NCBI GenBank assembly: GCA_013824085.1
Contig: PNNF01000003.1
Location: forward strand, 1 to 64,000
DNA length: 64,000 nucleotides
Direction of reading: 5' to 3'
DNA from: Chlorobiaceae bacterium
GTDB taxonomy: Bacteria; Bacteroidota; Ignavibacteria; Ignavibacteriales; Ignavibacteriaceae
This document shows positions 26,690-36,554 of this stretch, piece after piece. Each line of letters opens with the position of its first letter. The first letter of the stretch is position 1. Both the position numbers and the translations under genes were made by a program. The notes beneath the pieces were generated by a model. That model did not search any database. It had not been told where the DNA came from and saw nothing but the letters and a program-made list of their open reading frames with translations.

Positions 26690-28453
26690 TTAATGTTCAA
26701 TCCTAAGAATTGGATACACGTTTAATTCTTCATCACTATAATTAGATTTTAGATAAAAGAAATTTAATCTTGCAAAAGGATCTTTCCTAAACTTTTCATC
26801 TTCAGATAATTTTTTTTCAAATTCTTTTTTTAATTCAGGATCAACTTGAAGCATTTCTTTTGCTATTCGCTCCATCACATAGAATTCAAAATATTCTTTT
26901 CTCTCAAAAATTGCATTCATAAATCCCCATTGAACGAATGAGTCTTCAGAGCTTGGCTCAAGTGCGTAAAGTATTAATCGAATTGTTCTTTGATTTGGTG
27001 AGATAAGATAACCACCCTTTTTTAGTGTTGCATTTTTTTTTAGTTTGTCGAATTCAAAATTTACATGATGTCTTCCTTCGTAAGGGTTCTGTTGAAATTT
27101 CACATTCTTAAATTTGTATTTTGTTACTTCAACATTTTTATCAGCTTCTAAAACTTCAAACTTTACGCCATGAAATTTTAATCGCTCAACAATAATTCCC
27201 CACTCCTTTGGCACATAATAAAATTTTGGTGCAACTACTGAATGAACAACATCAGACTCACCAAAAAACGGGATAACATAATCTTTATCTTCATTAGTAT
27301 AAGTAATTCTTCTCGCTCCAGAAATTTCAGAAGTATCAACAATATATTTTTTTCCTTTAAAAATATATGGTTCACTCCTCTCAGCTAATTTAAATTGAAT
27401 TGGCATCGGTAATTTTTCCGAGTAGAAATTTTTAATTGCATCTTCATCAGCTTTTCTATTTGCAGATACTAATTCTTTCTGATTTTCATTTGCAAATTCG
27501 AGAACAATCTCAAGCATTCTTTTAGTTGCGAAGACTCTTGTTTTGTATGGCTTCAACATATGAGTCTCTACCAATAACGAAATTCTATTTTGCGCTGAGC
27601 CATAACCATTTGAGAATCTCGGCAGAGCAACACCGTAAGCAATTCCTTTGCTGATATCTTCTTGCCGAAACCAGGCATAAGGCATAGTTAGATAACCAGA
27701 TTCATCCATTCTGCTCTTCATAAACGGAAGAAATTTATCATCAATAATTCTAACTAAGTTGTTATCCATATTTGCTGAGCGTTCTAATCCCCAAGTAACA
27801 GTATATTGATAATCAGCTCCATTAGTTGAATGTGTATCGGCAAAAAAATCGGGCAGCCATTCAGAAAATAATTTCAGCATCGCTTGCATTTCAGGCGCAT
27901 CAGCTTTCATCCAATCTCTATTAAGATTCAAATTATTTGCAGTAGTTCTCCATCCCATTTCTCTGGGTCCATTTTGATTTATTCTATTGTAAGGTCCAAA
28001 TCGTTCATGTCCATCAACATTAAAAACCGGATTAACCAAAATGATTGCGTTATCGATTAAAGATTTTTTTTCACCAGTAATTAATATTTCACGCAGTAAA
28101 ATTTTGCTCGCATCTTTTCCATCAATTTCTCCAGAATGAATTCCATTGATTATCAGCACAATTGGTTTACCTGTTTTTTTTGCAAGCTCTGGAGTGAATG
28201 CTTTATCTTTAGAAACGACAAGCGAATAAATTTCTCTCCCTTGTGGTGAAACGCCAATAGAAATCAGCTTTGCATAAGGAGAAGCTGCATCTAACATCTT
28301 AAAATATGCGATTGTCTCGTCATATCGAGCAGTTTCAAAATAATTTGATTTTTCAAAATGAGTTAACCACTCAGTTTTTATTTTTTCTTGAGCATTAAGA
28401 CTTTGTGAGTTCATCGATATTAAACATGTAAAAAGAATGATTATTTTTATCAT
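26690..28453 (-). CDS. M14-family zinc carboxypeptidase, exported
   Basis: This 587-residue protein begins with a signal peptide (ending SLNAQ). Zinc ligands appear as HSGEIDG and in DTHSTNG; the catalytic Glu is probably in LVETHML. It would trim C-terminal residues from peptides outside the cytoplasm. The C-terminal 250 residues form an extra beta-rich part of unknown role. It lies 34 bases upstream of the M15 dipeptidase gene, consistent with a peptide-degrading pair. Confidence 0.85.
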   Translation of the reverse strand: MIKIIILFTCLISMNSQSLNAQEKIKTEWLTHFEKSNYFETARYDETIAYFKMLDAASPYAKLISIGVSPQGREIYSLVVSKDKAFTPELAKKTGKPIVLIINGIHSGEIDGKDASKILLREILITGEKKSLIDNAIILVNPVFNVDGHERFGPYNRINQNGPREMGWRTTANNLNLNRDWMKADAPEMQAMLKLFSEWLPDFFADTHSTNGADYQYTVTWGLERSANMDNNLVRIIDDKFLPFMKSRMDESGYLTMPYAWFRQEDISKGIAYGVALPRFSNGYGSAQNRISLLVETHMLKPYKTRVFATKRMLEIVLEFANENQKELVSANRKADEDAIKNFYSEKLPMPIQFKLAERSEPYIFKGKKYIVDTSEISGARRITYTNEDKDYVIPFFGESDVVHSVVAPKFYYVPKEWGIIVERLKFHGVKFEVLEADKNVEVTKYKFKNVKFQQNPYEGRHHVNFEFDKLKKNATLKKGGYLISPNQRTIRLILYALEPSSEDSFVQWGFMNAIFERKEYFEFYVMERIAKEMLQVDPELKKEFEKKLSEDEKFRKDPFARLNFFYLKSNYSDEELNVYPILRIEH

Positions 28454-28529
28454 TTAATTTTTCCTATTTAGAGATTAGCTTTAGTGTTAAGATAATAAAA
28501 AATTTATTAAATGTTATTGTAGGAAATAA

Positions 28530-28901
28530 ATGTACACACCTTTGGATAAAAGTAGTTACTTAAAAGGATTGTTAATTCTTGCGCGTAAGAGTAAATGCCT
28601 TGTTGACGGGGAAAAATCAATAATCCGTGACGTCGCAAAAAGATTTAGCTTTAGTAATGATTTTTATGAAGAATCGATAAAGAACTTGCTTGACAACAAA
28701 TACATTTTAGATAATCCAATAAAATTTTCAACAAAAAATATTGCTATCGACTTTTTAAGTGAAGGATTAAAACTTGGTTTTTCTGACAACGTGCTGGATG
28801 ATGCAGAGATTAATTGGTTAAAATTAATTTGTTTTGAAAATGGAATTGAAATTGAGTGGTTCAATAAAAAGTTAAGTCAATATGTAAAAAGTGAAGAATA
28901 A
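28530..28901 (+). CDS. small helical protein, possibly TerB-like
   Basis: This 123-residue soluble protein is mainly alpha-helical. The N-terminal YLKGLLILARKSKCLVDGE and the later LDDAEINWLKLICFENG resemble the tellurite-resistance TerB-like helical fold, but there is no firm family match. It is divergent from the M14 peptidase gene and alone on its strand. Function is unknown. Confidence 0.6.
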   Translation: MYTPLDKSSYLKGLLILARKSKCLVDGEKSIIRDVAKRFSFSNDFYEESIKNLLDNKYILDNPIKFSTKNIAIDFLSEGLKLGFSDNVLDDAEINWLKLICFENGIEIEWFNKKLSQYVKSEE

Positions 28902-29032
28902 TTTCTTTACGGTGAATCTTTAATTATCAACAAATCGTTTTTTTTGATTTAGAAAAAATTGAAAATTTTTGATTCCGTTCATCTAAATTTTTTGTAACAA
29001 ATATTTTTTTAACTAATAATTATTTCCATCTA

Positions 29033-30166
29033 TTGAAGAAGCTAAAAATTTTATTGATTGCAGATCCCAACTCAGCACACACTATTAGATGGGCAAAGGG
29101 GCTTACTCTAAAGGGAATTGATGTCTCAATTTTTGGTATTCCGAAATTGGAAAATAATTTTTATGATGATTTCCCAAGTATAAAAATTTCTACTCTTAAT
29201 ATTGATGATAAAATATTTTCGAAACCTGATGGCGCCTTCTCGAAAATGATTTACTTAAAAGCTTATCCACAATTAAAAAAATTCATCAAACAAATTAAGC
29301 CGGACATTCTGCACGCTTATTATGCCTCAAGCAATGGACTGATTGGAGCGTTAAGTAATTTTCATCCATTTGCAATTTCAGTTTGGGGCTCTGATATTTT
29401 TGAGTTTCCGAAAAAATCATTTCTACATAAAAAAACTCTTGAGTTCAGTTTAAGTAGAGCTGACAAAATTTTTTCTACAAGCACTCCCTTAGCCGAAGAA
29501 ACAAAAAAATACACGAAGAAAGCGATTGAAGTAGTTCCGTTTGGAATTGATTTAAAAAAATTTTCTCCGCTAAAAGTAAAAAACATTTTCCCTGAAAAAG
29601 ATTTTGTAATTGGCACAATAAAAAAACTTGAAGAAATTTATGGCATTGATGTTTTGATAAGAGCTTTCAGTTTAGTTAAAGAAAAATTTCCAAATCTTTC
29701 CTTAAAACTTTTAATTGTTGGAAAAGGAAATCAAGAAGAAGAATTAAAAAAATTAGTCAACGATTTAAACTTAAGTGAATCAACTTTCTTTTCAGGATTT
29801 ATAAAACCTGAAGAAATTCCGATCTATCATAATATGCTTGATATTGCTGTCTTCCCTTCACTACACGAAAGTTTTGGAGTTGCTGTTATTGAAGCAATGG
29901 CTTGCGAGAAACCAATAATCGTAACAAATACTGTTGGCTTCACTCAAATAATTACACACGAAAAAACCGGACTAATAGTTGAGACAAATAATATTAATCA
30001 GTTAGCTGAGGCAATTGTTCTTCTAATTAAAGATGAATATTTAAGAAACTATTTGGCAATGGAAGCAAAAAAGGAAGTTCACAATCGGTTCGATGAAAAT
30101 AAAATTATTGAAGAGATAATTGCGAGTTATTATTTTATGATTAATAAACATAACTCAGTAAATTAA
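29033..30166 (+). CDS. glycosyltransferase family 4
   Basis: This 377-residue GT-B enzyme begins at a TTG with KKLKILLIADPNSAHT. The nucleotide-sugar site is visible as FGIDLKKFSP, GTIKKLEEIYGIDVLI and the E-x7-E motif within HESFGVAVIEAMACEKP. It transfers a sugar to a glycan or lipid acceptor, probably for surface polysaccharide. No other polysaccharide genes are adjacent. Confidence 0.9.
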   Translation: MKKLKILLIADPNSAHTIRWAKGLTLKGIDVSIFGIPKLENNFYDDFPSIKISTLNIDDKIFSKPDGAFSKMIYLKAYPQLKKFIKQIKPDILHAYYASSNGLIGALSNFHPFAISVWGSDIFEFPKKSFLHKKTLEFSLSRADKIFSTSTPLAEETKKYTKKAIEVVPFGIDLKKFSPLKVKNIFPEKDFVIGTIKKLEEIYGIDVLIRAFSLVKEKFPNLSLKLLIVGKGNQEEELKKLVNDLNLSESTFFSGFIKPEEIPIYHNMLDIAVFPSLHESFGVAVIEAMACEKPIIVTNTVGFTQIITHEKTGLIVETNNINQLAEAIVLLIKDEYLRNYLAMEAKKEVHNRFDENKIIEEIIASYYFMINKHNSVN

Positions 30167-30280
30167 ACTCGTGTTAATCTTCAAAAAGGAAAATGACCTT
30201 ATATCCTATTACAATTGATTTTTCAAAAAATTATTCTTAATTCGCAATTAATTAATAATCACTTATAGCAAAGGTATAAA

Positions 30281-33200
30281 ATGAAAAAACTGTTCATAAT
30301 ATTTAACCTGTTTCTCTTTTCATTCGTCCTATTTGCCCAACAAGAAGCGCGCCTGCTTAGATTTCCAAACATACAAGGAAATCAATTAGTCTTTACTTAC
30401 GCTGGCGATCTATATGTTGTATCAGCAAATGGTGGCGTTGCACGAAAAATTACGAATGACATCGGTTATGAAATGTTCGCCAAATTTTCTCCTGACGGAA
30501 AGCAAATTGCTTTTACGGGACAATATGATGGCAACACCGAAGTATATTTAATGCCCTCTGAAGGCGGCGTTCCAAAACGATTAACTTACACTGCTACGCT
30601 TAATCGCGATGATGTTTCCGACAGAATGGGACCGAACAATATTGTAATGGCTTGGAAAGGGAATGATGAAGTCCTTTATCGTTCACGAAATAGAGAATGG
30701 AATGATTGGAAAGGACAACTCTTTCTTGTTAATACTTCTGCGGGACTTTCAGAACAACTCCCTTTGCCAAGAGGTGGTTTTTCTTCTTACTCGCCTGATT
30801 TATCAAAATTAGCTTACAACAGAGTTTTCAGAGAATTCAGAACTTGGAAAAGATATCGCGGTGGACAAGCTGACGACGTCTGGATTTTTGACTTCAATAA
30901 AAAAACTCACGAAAACATTACGAACAATCCTGCTCAAGATATTTTTCCAATGTGGGCAGGCGACAAAGTTTATTATACTTCTGATAGAACAGGGAGACTA
31001 AATCTTTTTTCTTATGATCTAAAAACAAAAGAAACAAAACAACATACTAACTATAAAGATTTTGATATCAAATTTCCATCACTTGGTAACAACGCAATTG
31101 CTTATGAGTATGGTGGATATATTTATAAATTTGATCTCGCTACAGAAAAAGCAAGCAAAGTTGAAATTTTTATTAATGAAGATTTTAATGTAGGACGCGG
31201 TGGTTGGATTGATGTTAGCAAAAATGTTACGAACTTTGAAATTTCTCCCGATGGCAAACGAGCCTTATTTGGTGCACGTGGCGAAGTTTTTACAGTTCCA
31301 CAAAAACATGGAGCAACAAGAAATTTAACTCAAACTTCTGGAATTCATGAAAGAGCATCTAAATGGTCACCCGATGGAAAATGGATTGCTTACATCTCTG
31401 ATCGTTCAGGTGAATTTGAAATTTGGATGCGCGCACAAGATGGAAGTGGCGAGGAAATTCAACTTACAAAGACAACAAATAATTATATCTACACAATTCT
31501 TTGGTCACCTGATTCCAAAAAACTTTTGTTCAACGACAAGTTACAAAGATTGATGTATGTTGATGTTGAATCAAAAAAAGTTACACTTGTTGAACAAGCA
31601 GAAGCTTGGGAAATTACTTCCTTTGGCTGGTCACCTGATAGCAAATGGATAACCTATACAAAACCTGAAGTTGATAACAGTTCAATCATTTATATTTATT
31701 CGATTGATGAAAAAAAAGCTCATCCTGTTACTGACAAATGGTATGATTCTTCAACATCGGAATTTAGTGATGATGGAAAATATTTATTCTTAGTATCTCA
31801 GAGAAATTTTGCTCCAACTTATGGACAAACAGAGTGGAATCATATTTATCAAAATATGTCGAAGCTTTATTTAATCACTCTTGCCAAGGATACTGAATCA
31901 CCTTTCAAACCGAAAAGTGATGAAGTAACTATAAAAGAAGAGAAAAAAGACGGTGACAAAAAGGAAACTGAAAAGAAAGATGAAAAAAAATCGGAGACTG
32001 TTTCTGTCAAAATTGATTTTGATGGTATAATGAATCGCATAGTTGAGATTCCTGTAGTTGGTGCAAATTATTGGAATTTATCTTCTGTAAAAGAGAGAAT
32101 TTATTATATGAAAAACAGCTCTCAAGATCCAAAGCCAAAACTTTTCCTTTATGATCTTACAGCACAAAAAGAGACCGAGCTTGGTGATATTCAAGGTTAT
32201 GAAATCTCTGCTGATAAGAAAAAAATGTTAGTCGGATTGGAAGGAATGGCTTTCGCAATTATAGATCTACCTGCTGCAAAACTTGATGTGAAAGAAAGAT
32301 TAGTTCTTACAGATTTGAGAATGAACTTGGACAGACATGCAGAATGGCGACAAATTTATCACGAATCTTGGCGACAGATGAGAGACTTCTTCTATGCGTC
32401 AAATATGGGCGGGATTGATTGGGATAGAGTTCGCAAAGATTATGAAGTCTTATTGCCATATGTTAATCATCGATTCGATTTAACATACATAATTGGAGAA
32501 ATGATTAGCGAGTTGAACACTGGTCACGCTTATGTTGGTGGTGGAGATGCCCCAAGAGCAGAAAGAATAAAACTTGGTTTACTTGGAGCAGATATCGTAA
32601 AAGATGAAGCTTCAAAATATTTTCAAGTGAAAAATATTCTCAAAGGACAAAATTGGAATCGTGCTCTTCGTTCACCTCTAACAGAAATTAATGTTAATGT
32701 AAATGAAGGCGATTACATCCTTGAAGTTAATGGCAAGCCAACTAACGAAGTTAATGACATCTATTCGCTCCTCGTTGGAACTGCTGGAAAACAAGTTACA
32801 CTAACAGTAAACTCAAAGCCAGAAATGACAGGAAGTCGCAAGACTGTTGTTGTTCCTATTGAAGAAGAACAAAGTTTAGTTTACTTCAATTGGGTTCATG
32901 GAAATATCGAAAAAGTTTCCAAAGCTTCAAATGGAAAAGTTGGATACATTCATATTCCTGATATGAGTGTTGAAGGATTAAATCAATTTGTAAAATATTT
33001 TTATCCGCAATTAAAAAAAGAAGCACTCATTATTGATGTTCGGGGCAATGGCGGTGGAAATGTTTCCCCAATGATTATCGAAAGATTACAAAGAACCGTT
33101 GCAATGATTGACAAAGCAAGAAATACAAGCATTAATCCTGATCCATCTGGATTGCATCACGGACCAAAAGTTTGTCTGCTTGACGAATTTTCAGCGTCAG

Positions 33201-33535
33201 ACGGCGATATTTTCCCTTTCAGATTTAGACATTATAATCTCGGGAAATTAGTTGGGAAAAGATCTTGGGGTGGAACAGTTGGAATTCGTGGTACATTACC
33301 AATTATTGATGGTGGTGTTTTGAATCGTCCAGAATTTGCAAGTTACGATGTTGAAGGTAAGAAATGGGCAATTGAAGGCTATGGAGTTGATCCAGATATT
33401 TTTGTAGATAATGACCCAGTAAAAGAATTTTTAGGAATTGATGAACAATTAAATAAAGGTATTGAAGTTGTTCTGAATGAGCTTAAGAATTGGAAACCAT
33501 TACCTCCTCCTCCTCCATATCCAGACAAACGCTAA
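30281..33535 (+). CDS. tricorn-type S41 protease
   Basis: This 1084-residue exported protease has a signal peptide ending LFAQ, an N-terminal beta-propeller half with repeated SPDGK/SPDSK motifs, a charged Lys/Glu linker at about residues 545-575, a second propeller-like part, a PDZ region near 770-850 and a C-terminal S41 catalytic domain with the nucleophile in FSASDGD near residue 970. HESWRQMRDFFY near 693 fits the catalytic His region. Tricorn-like enzymes degrade peptides; here it probably acts in the periplasm. The end is a proline tail. A terminator follows. Confidence 0.9.
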   Translation: MKKLFIIFNLFLFSFVLFAQQEARLLRFPNIQGNQLVFTYAGDLYVVSANGGVARKITNDIGYEMFAKFSPDGKQIAFTGQYDGNTEVYLMPSEGGVPKRLTYTATLNRDDVSDRMGPNNIVMAWKGNDEVLYRSRNREWNDWKGQLFLVNTSAGLSEQLPLPRGGFSSYSPDLSKLAYNRVFREFRTWKRYRGGQADDVWIFDFNKKTHENITNNPAQDIFPMWAGDKVYYTSDRTGRLNLFSYDLKTKETKQHTNYKDFDIKFPSLGNNAIAYEYGGYIYKFDLATEKASKVEIFINEDFNVGRGGWIDVSKNVTNFEISPDGKRALFGARGEVFTVPQKHGATRNLTQTSGIHERASKWSPDGKWIAYISDRSGEFEIWMRAQDGSGEEIQLTKTTNNYIYTILWSPDSKKLLFNDKLQRLMYVDVESKKVTLVEQAEAWEITSFGWSPDSKWITYTKPEVDNSSIIYIYSIDEKKAHPVTDKWYDSSTSEFSDDGKYLFLVSQRNFAPTYGQTEWNHIYQNMSKLYLITLAKDTESPFKPKSDEVTIKEEKKDGDKKETEKKDEKKSETVSVKIDFDGIMNRIVEIPVVGANYWNLSSVKERIYYMKNSSQDPKPKLFLYDLTAQKETELGDIQGYEISADKKKMLVGLEGMAFAIIDLPAAKLDVKERLVLTDLRMNLDRHAEWRQIYHESWRQMRDFFYASNMGGIDWDRVRKDYEVLLPYVNHRFDLTYIIGEMISELNTGHAYVGGGDAPRAERIKLGLLGADIVKDEASKYFQVKNILKGQNWNRALRSPLTEINVNVNEGDYILEVNGKPTNEVNDIYSLLVGTAGKQVTLTVNSKPEMTGSRKTVVVPIEEEQSLVYFNWVHGNIEKVSKASNGKVGYIHIPDMSVEGLNQFVKYFYPQLKKEALIIDVRGNGGGNVSPMIIERLQRTVAMIDKARNTSINPDPSGLHHGPKVCLLDEFSASDGDIFPFRFRHYNLGKLVGKRSWGGTVGIRGTLPIIDGGVLNRPEFASYDVEGKKWAIEGYGVDPDIFVDNDPVKEFLGIDEQLNKGIEVVLNELKNWKPLPPPPPYPDKR

Positions 33536-33541
33536 TTATTT

Positions 33542-33571
33542 AAAGACGCCTTTCGGGGCGTCTTTTTTTTT
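33542..33571 (+). terminator. rho-independent terminator of the tricorn protease gene
   Basis: AAAGACGCC (33542-33550) pairs with GGCGTCTTT (33557-33565) over a six-base loop, followed by T residues. It begins six bases after the stop codon. Confidence 0.9.
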
Positions 33572-33705
33572 AACGCAATGCTTTCAACGGAATTTTTAAA
33601 AACCAAAATTGGTGATTAGTAATTGGTAATTCTTCAACCTACAATCATCAATCCTAAAATCCTTCAATCCCCAAATCTGAAATCAAAGAAAAATTTATTA
33701 CTAAA

Positions 33706-34413
33706 CTATTTATTCCCAATCGGAATTATGTACAATGGATTTTCATTCTCAGGCATATTTAGTATTTTTTTAATTTCTGCATCCCGAAAAGCTCCTATCA
33801 CTGTCATTGATAAATTTAGAGCAACCCCTTGTAAAGAAATATTTTGTGCTACATGTCCCACTTCCATATGAACATATCTAATTCCTCGTTCTCCATATCT
33901 TCCCGTTGTTCTTTCGTAGTCTGCAGCTATAACAATAATAATAGCTGCCTCTTTAACCCAAGTTTGTTGTAGTGCGCTTTCAGTTAACTCAGCAAGCATG
34001 TCACCATCTCGTACTTTAATAATTTCATTTTCTTTGGGATTGTATTTATAAACACCTTTCCCTACTCCATCAACATTATTGATTACAACATATAGTTCGA
34101 GCGGAAACGTCGCACCTGCTGAAGGTGCTGTCCTGAAGCCACGCGGATTTGTTATTCCTTGTCCCGCCCACAGTAGTTGAGAAACTTGTTTTAGTGTCAT
34201 TGGGAAATCACTAAATCCTCTGACGGATCTTCTATTTAGTAAAGTCTCTTCAATTGAAATGTTGCTTTTAAGATTTGGTTCGGGCAGCTTAACTTTTTCA
34301 CTGCTCGGTAAATTTTTTCTATTCTCCGCATTAGCTGGTTGTAGAAGTGTTAGGGCTACGATAACCGTTATTATCAATGCTAATGAAAGGGTAAGTATCT
34401 GATATTTTTTCAC
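33706..34413 (-). CDS. SagB/ThcOx-type nitroreductase-family protein, hybrid across an att-like site
   Basis: This 235-residue flavoprotein-like product has an N-terminal hydrophobic segment (LALIITVIVALTLL) that anchors or exports it, then the nitroreductase domain with NRRSVRGFSD, QLLWAGQGIT, APSAGATFPLELYVV and the C-terminal GAFRDAEIKKIL. The family includes peptide-oxidising SagB-type enzymes, but no ocin or YcaO gene is nearby, so the substrate is unknown. A second, broken copy of its 5' half lies at 41457-41707. Both share an exact 25-bp segment coding LWAGQGITN, so the present gene may be a fusion made when the island integrated. Confidence 0.8.
   Translation of the reverse strand: MKKYQILTLSLALIITVIVALTLLQPANAENRKNLPSSEKVKLPEPNLKSNISIEETLLNRRSVRGFSDFPMTLKQVSQLLWAGQGITNPRGFRTAPSAGATFPLELYVVINNVDGVGKGVYKYNPKENEIIKVRDGDMLAELTESALQQTWVKEAAIIIVIAADYERTTGRYGERGIRYVHMEVGHVAQNISLQGVALNLSMTVIGAFRDAEIKKILNMPENENPLYIIPIGNK
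34148..34172. repeat. left copy of 25-bp direct repeat, candidate attL core
   Basis: These 25 bases are identical to 41457-41481. They lie in the codons of residues 81-89 (LWAGQGITN) of the nitroreductase. The matched sequences diverge immediately to the left (gene 3' half here, island here at right copy), while homology to the right continues at lower identity. This is the pattern expected for a site-specific crossover inside a gene. Confidence 0.6.
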
Positions 34414-34904
34414 TTTTTACCTCGCTATTTTTATCGACTTTCGATGTTGAAAGAAATTAGGGATACAAAAGGATTATAATTTTTTTTATTTCAACTGCAT
34501 TTTACAAGTTTTTTTCACAAAGAGCAATCCCAATAATCTCGGTTTAATTATATATTGACGTTATTAATAATCCGCCTTAGTCGAATTGTGAATTATGTTA
34601 ATTATAAAATTAATTTTCTAAAGATGATAGTTATTGATATTAAAACAAATCGTTACATATGAACATTATGAAAATCCATTGTTAATACACACAAAAATTT
34701 ATAAAGCAAAAAAACATTTTCAATTCATTACCACATCAGCAACGGCATACAGTATAACGGCTGTGGATAAAAGAAGTCCCGCCTTGTCGGGATTTTAGGG
34801 AAATCTTTCCTGTCCGCCACCACCTAAGTTTGAGAGGGGCAGAATGCTTGGTTAACCATTGAAACCCTTATGGCTGCTGCACTTTGTTGGCTGCTGGGCT
34901 TCTT
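34414..34904. other. island left spacer with GC-rich patch
   Basis: The first 320 bases are AT-rich and featureless. From about 34740 to 34900 the sequence becomes GC-rich, with a small hairpin (TCCCGCCTTGTCGGGA) and a repeated TGGCTGCTG (34871-34879 and 34889-34897). It lies at the 3' side of the ATPase gene, as the other GC-rich spacers lie at gene ends of the island, but I see no shared motif with them. No gene is visible. Confidence 0.4.
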
Positions 34905-36554
34905 TCATTCCAAAAGTTTTTTTATTCTCGCTTTTATATTTTCGTATGTCGTATTCAAGCTTTGTTTTGCAATAGCCGTAAGCAATGCGGTATGAGCCAT
35001 TGCATCTCGGATTGGTTTGTATGTCTTGGCATCTCTTATAATTGCTGCCTCATTGTTTCTATCACTCGGTCTGTCTGCCGTAATAGCTAATTCATCCATA
35101 GAAAGAAACAGCAAGTCCTCGTTGTTTTGTCTGATTTCAAAACTCACATTACCAATATTTCTTGCCTCGTTTTCTCTTCTTTTATAATCAGCCAACTTAT
35201 TAGTAAGATGTGAGTAGTCCTTGTTCTTATGCTTAATAAATTTTCGCAATAAATTCTCTGAAACAAAGCACTCTGCGTAAGAAGTTAAATTAAATTGAGC
35301 ATCATCACCCAATGACTTTACCCAGTCATCAACTATACTTCTGTTTGCTGAACCACTTGGTGGAACAAATTCATTCGCAACAGCATTAAATAGTTCCTTT
35401 GATCTTCTTTCTTTCCTTGTTTTTCTCGTATTATCAGGGTCTCCATCTTGATTAAGGGTATCTCTCCATATATCCCAATCAGTCATTATCGCACGAACGA
35501 TTTTTTCCAACTCTGTTAACATTCCTATAAACATCGGGTCATCTGAAATTACACCTTCTCGACTGGTTGTGAACCTATCATCTTTGTCATCCAAATTGTT
35601 ATAATGTATTTGTCCATATAAATAAGATTCTACGTGCCTTGTTGTCCTTATATGTTTCATTAAATCCTTCTCTCGTAATCTACCGTTTACATAAAGGTCA
35701 ATAGTTACAGTTTCGGTTGTTTGTTTAATTTTTAAAAATGAAGGTTTTTCAACAGAAGCAATGAAGCCAGTGATTGGCAACGATGATGCGATTTTTTTAT
35801 ACTGTTTTATATGCTCACTTGTAGCCGATATTTTATCTCTCAGATACGGATCTTCCATTGAGTTTATCTGCCAAACAAACTGAGTGCTTAGTGAAAGATC
35901 ATTGAGCTCATTCAATGTAATTGGGTCGTCATTAAGATGAATTTTGAAAGAATCATCAATTAATGAAAATCTGAAAAAGAGGGCTACTAACTTCCTAATG
36001 TACTCAACTCGATTTCGGATTCCGTCATTTATGGCTTCAAAATAGATTATAGTGCCTTTTTCAAAATTTTCTTTTAAACTATTGAAGATATCTAAGTTTA
36101 CATCTTCTAATGGATATTGTTGTGGATTTAAATCATCATCAATGGCGTTATCTAATTCCCTGTTATCAATAATGCCCCCCACAAAGTCTGTACTCTTAGT
36201 TTTTGAAACAATGTGAATTCGCTTAGCACACGATAATAAGGCAAGTTTTCCAATACCTTTTCGACCAATAAATGGACGTTGAGATTCAGTTTTATCAACA
36301 CCGTCTTTTCTTTTTGAATAACCTATTTTAAGAAACTTATTTTGAAAATCATCAGAAGACATTCCTTGACCATCGTCCTTGATGATTAGATAATTTTTAT
36401 TACGGTCAATATAAATCCATACATTTTTTGCGTCAGCATCCCAGGAGTTTGAAATTGCTTCTCCAAGAACAGTGATAAAGTTTCTATAAAGATTCCTTCC
36501 TAAATGATTGAGGACACTCAATGAAATATTAAAAGTATATTTATCCATTGCCAT
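34905..36554 (-). CDS. GHKL ATPase of MORC/MutL-like type linked to cytosine methyltransferase
   Basis: This 549-residue protein has an N-terminal HSP90-like ATPase domain: GEAISNSWDADA (Glu32, Asn36), DDGQGM at 60-65 and FIGRKGIGKLA at 96-105, followed by a second domain to about residue 330 and a helical C-terminal half with no recognised nuclease motif. Its ATG lies inside the end of the methyltransferase gene (14-base overlap). GHKL ATPases of this kind are known in restriction-modification clusters and are thought to be ancestors of eukaryotic MORC proteins. It probably is the ATP-dependent part of a DNA-modification-linked defence system. Confidence 0.8.
   Translation of the reverse strand: MAMDKYTFNISLSVLNHLGRNLYRNFITVLGEAISNSWDADAKNVWIYIDRNKNYLIIKDDGQGMSSDDFQNKFLKIGYSKRKDGVDKTESQRPFIGRKGIGKLALLSCAKRIHIVSKTKSTDFVGGIIDNRELDNAIDDDLNPQQYPLEDVNLDIFNSLKENFEKGTIIYFEAINDGIRNRVEYIRKLVALFFRFSLIDDSFKIHLNDDPITLNELNDLSLSTQFVWQINSMEDPYLRDKISATSEHIKQYKKIASSLPITGFIASVEKPSFLKIKQTTETVTIDLYVNGRLREKDLMKHIRTTRHVESYLYGQIHYNNLDDKDDRFTTSREGVISDDPMFIGMLTELEKIVRAIMTDWDIWRDTLNQDGDPDNTRKTRKERRSKELFNAVANEFVPPSGSANRSIVDDWVKSLGDDAQFNLTSYAECFVSENLLRKFIKHKNKDYSHLTNKLADYKRRENEARNIGNVSFEIRQNNEDLLFLSMDELAITADRPSDRNNEAAIIRDAKTYKPIRDAMAHTALLTAIAKQSLNTTYENIKARIKKLLE

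Noticed and set aside
33706-34413. SagB-type protein as part of a thiazole/oxazole-modified peptide cluster
   Set aside because: No YcaO cyclase, E1-like protein or precursor peptide is visible around it, and it has an N-terminal export segment.
34740-34904. third attC-like or loop-motif hairpin in the left spacer of the island
   Set aside because: The patch is GC-rich and has a small hairpin, but it lacks the shared loop motif and its boxes do not match the attC consensus as a pair.
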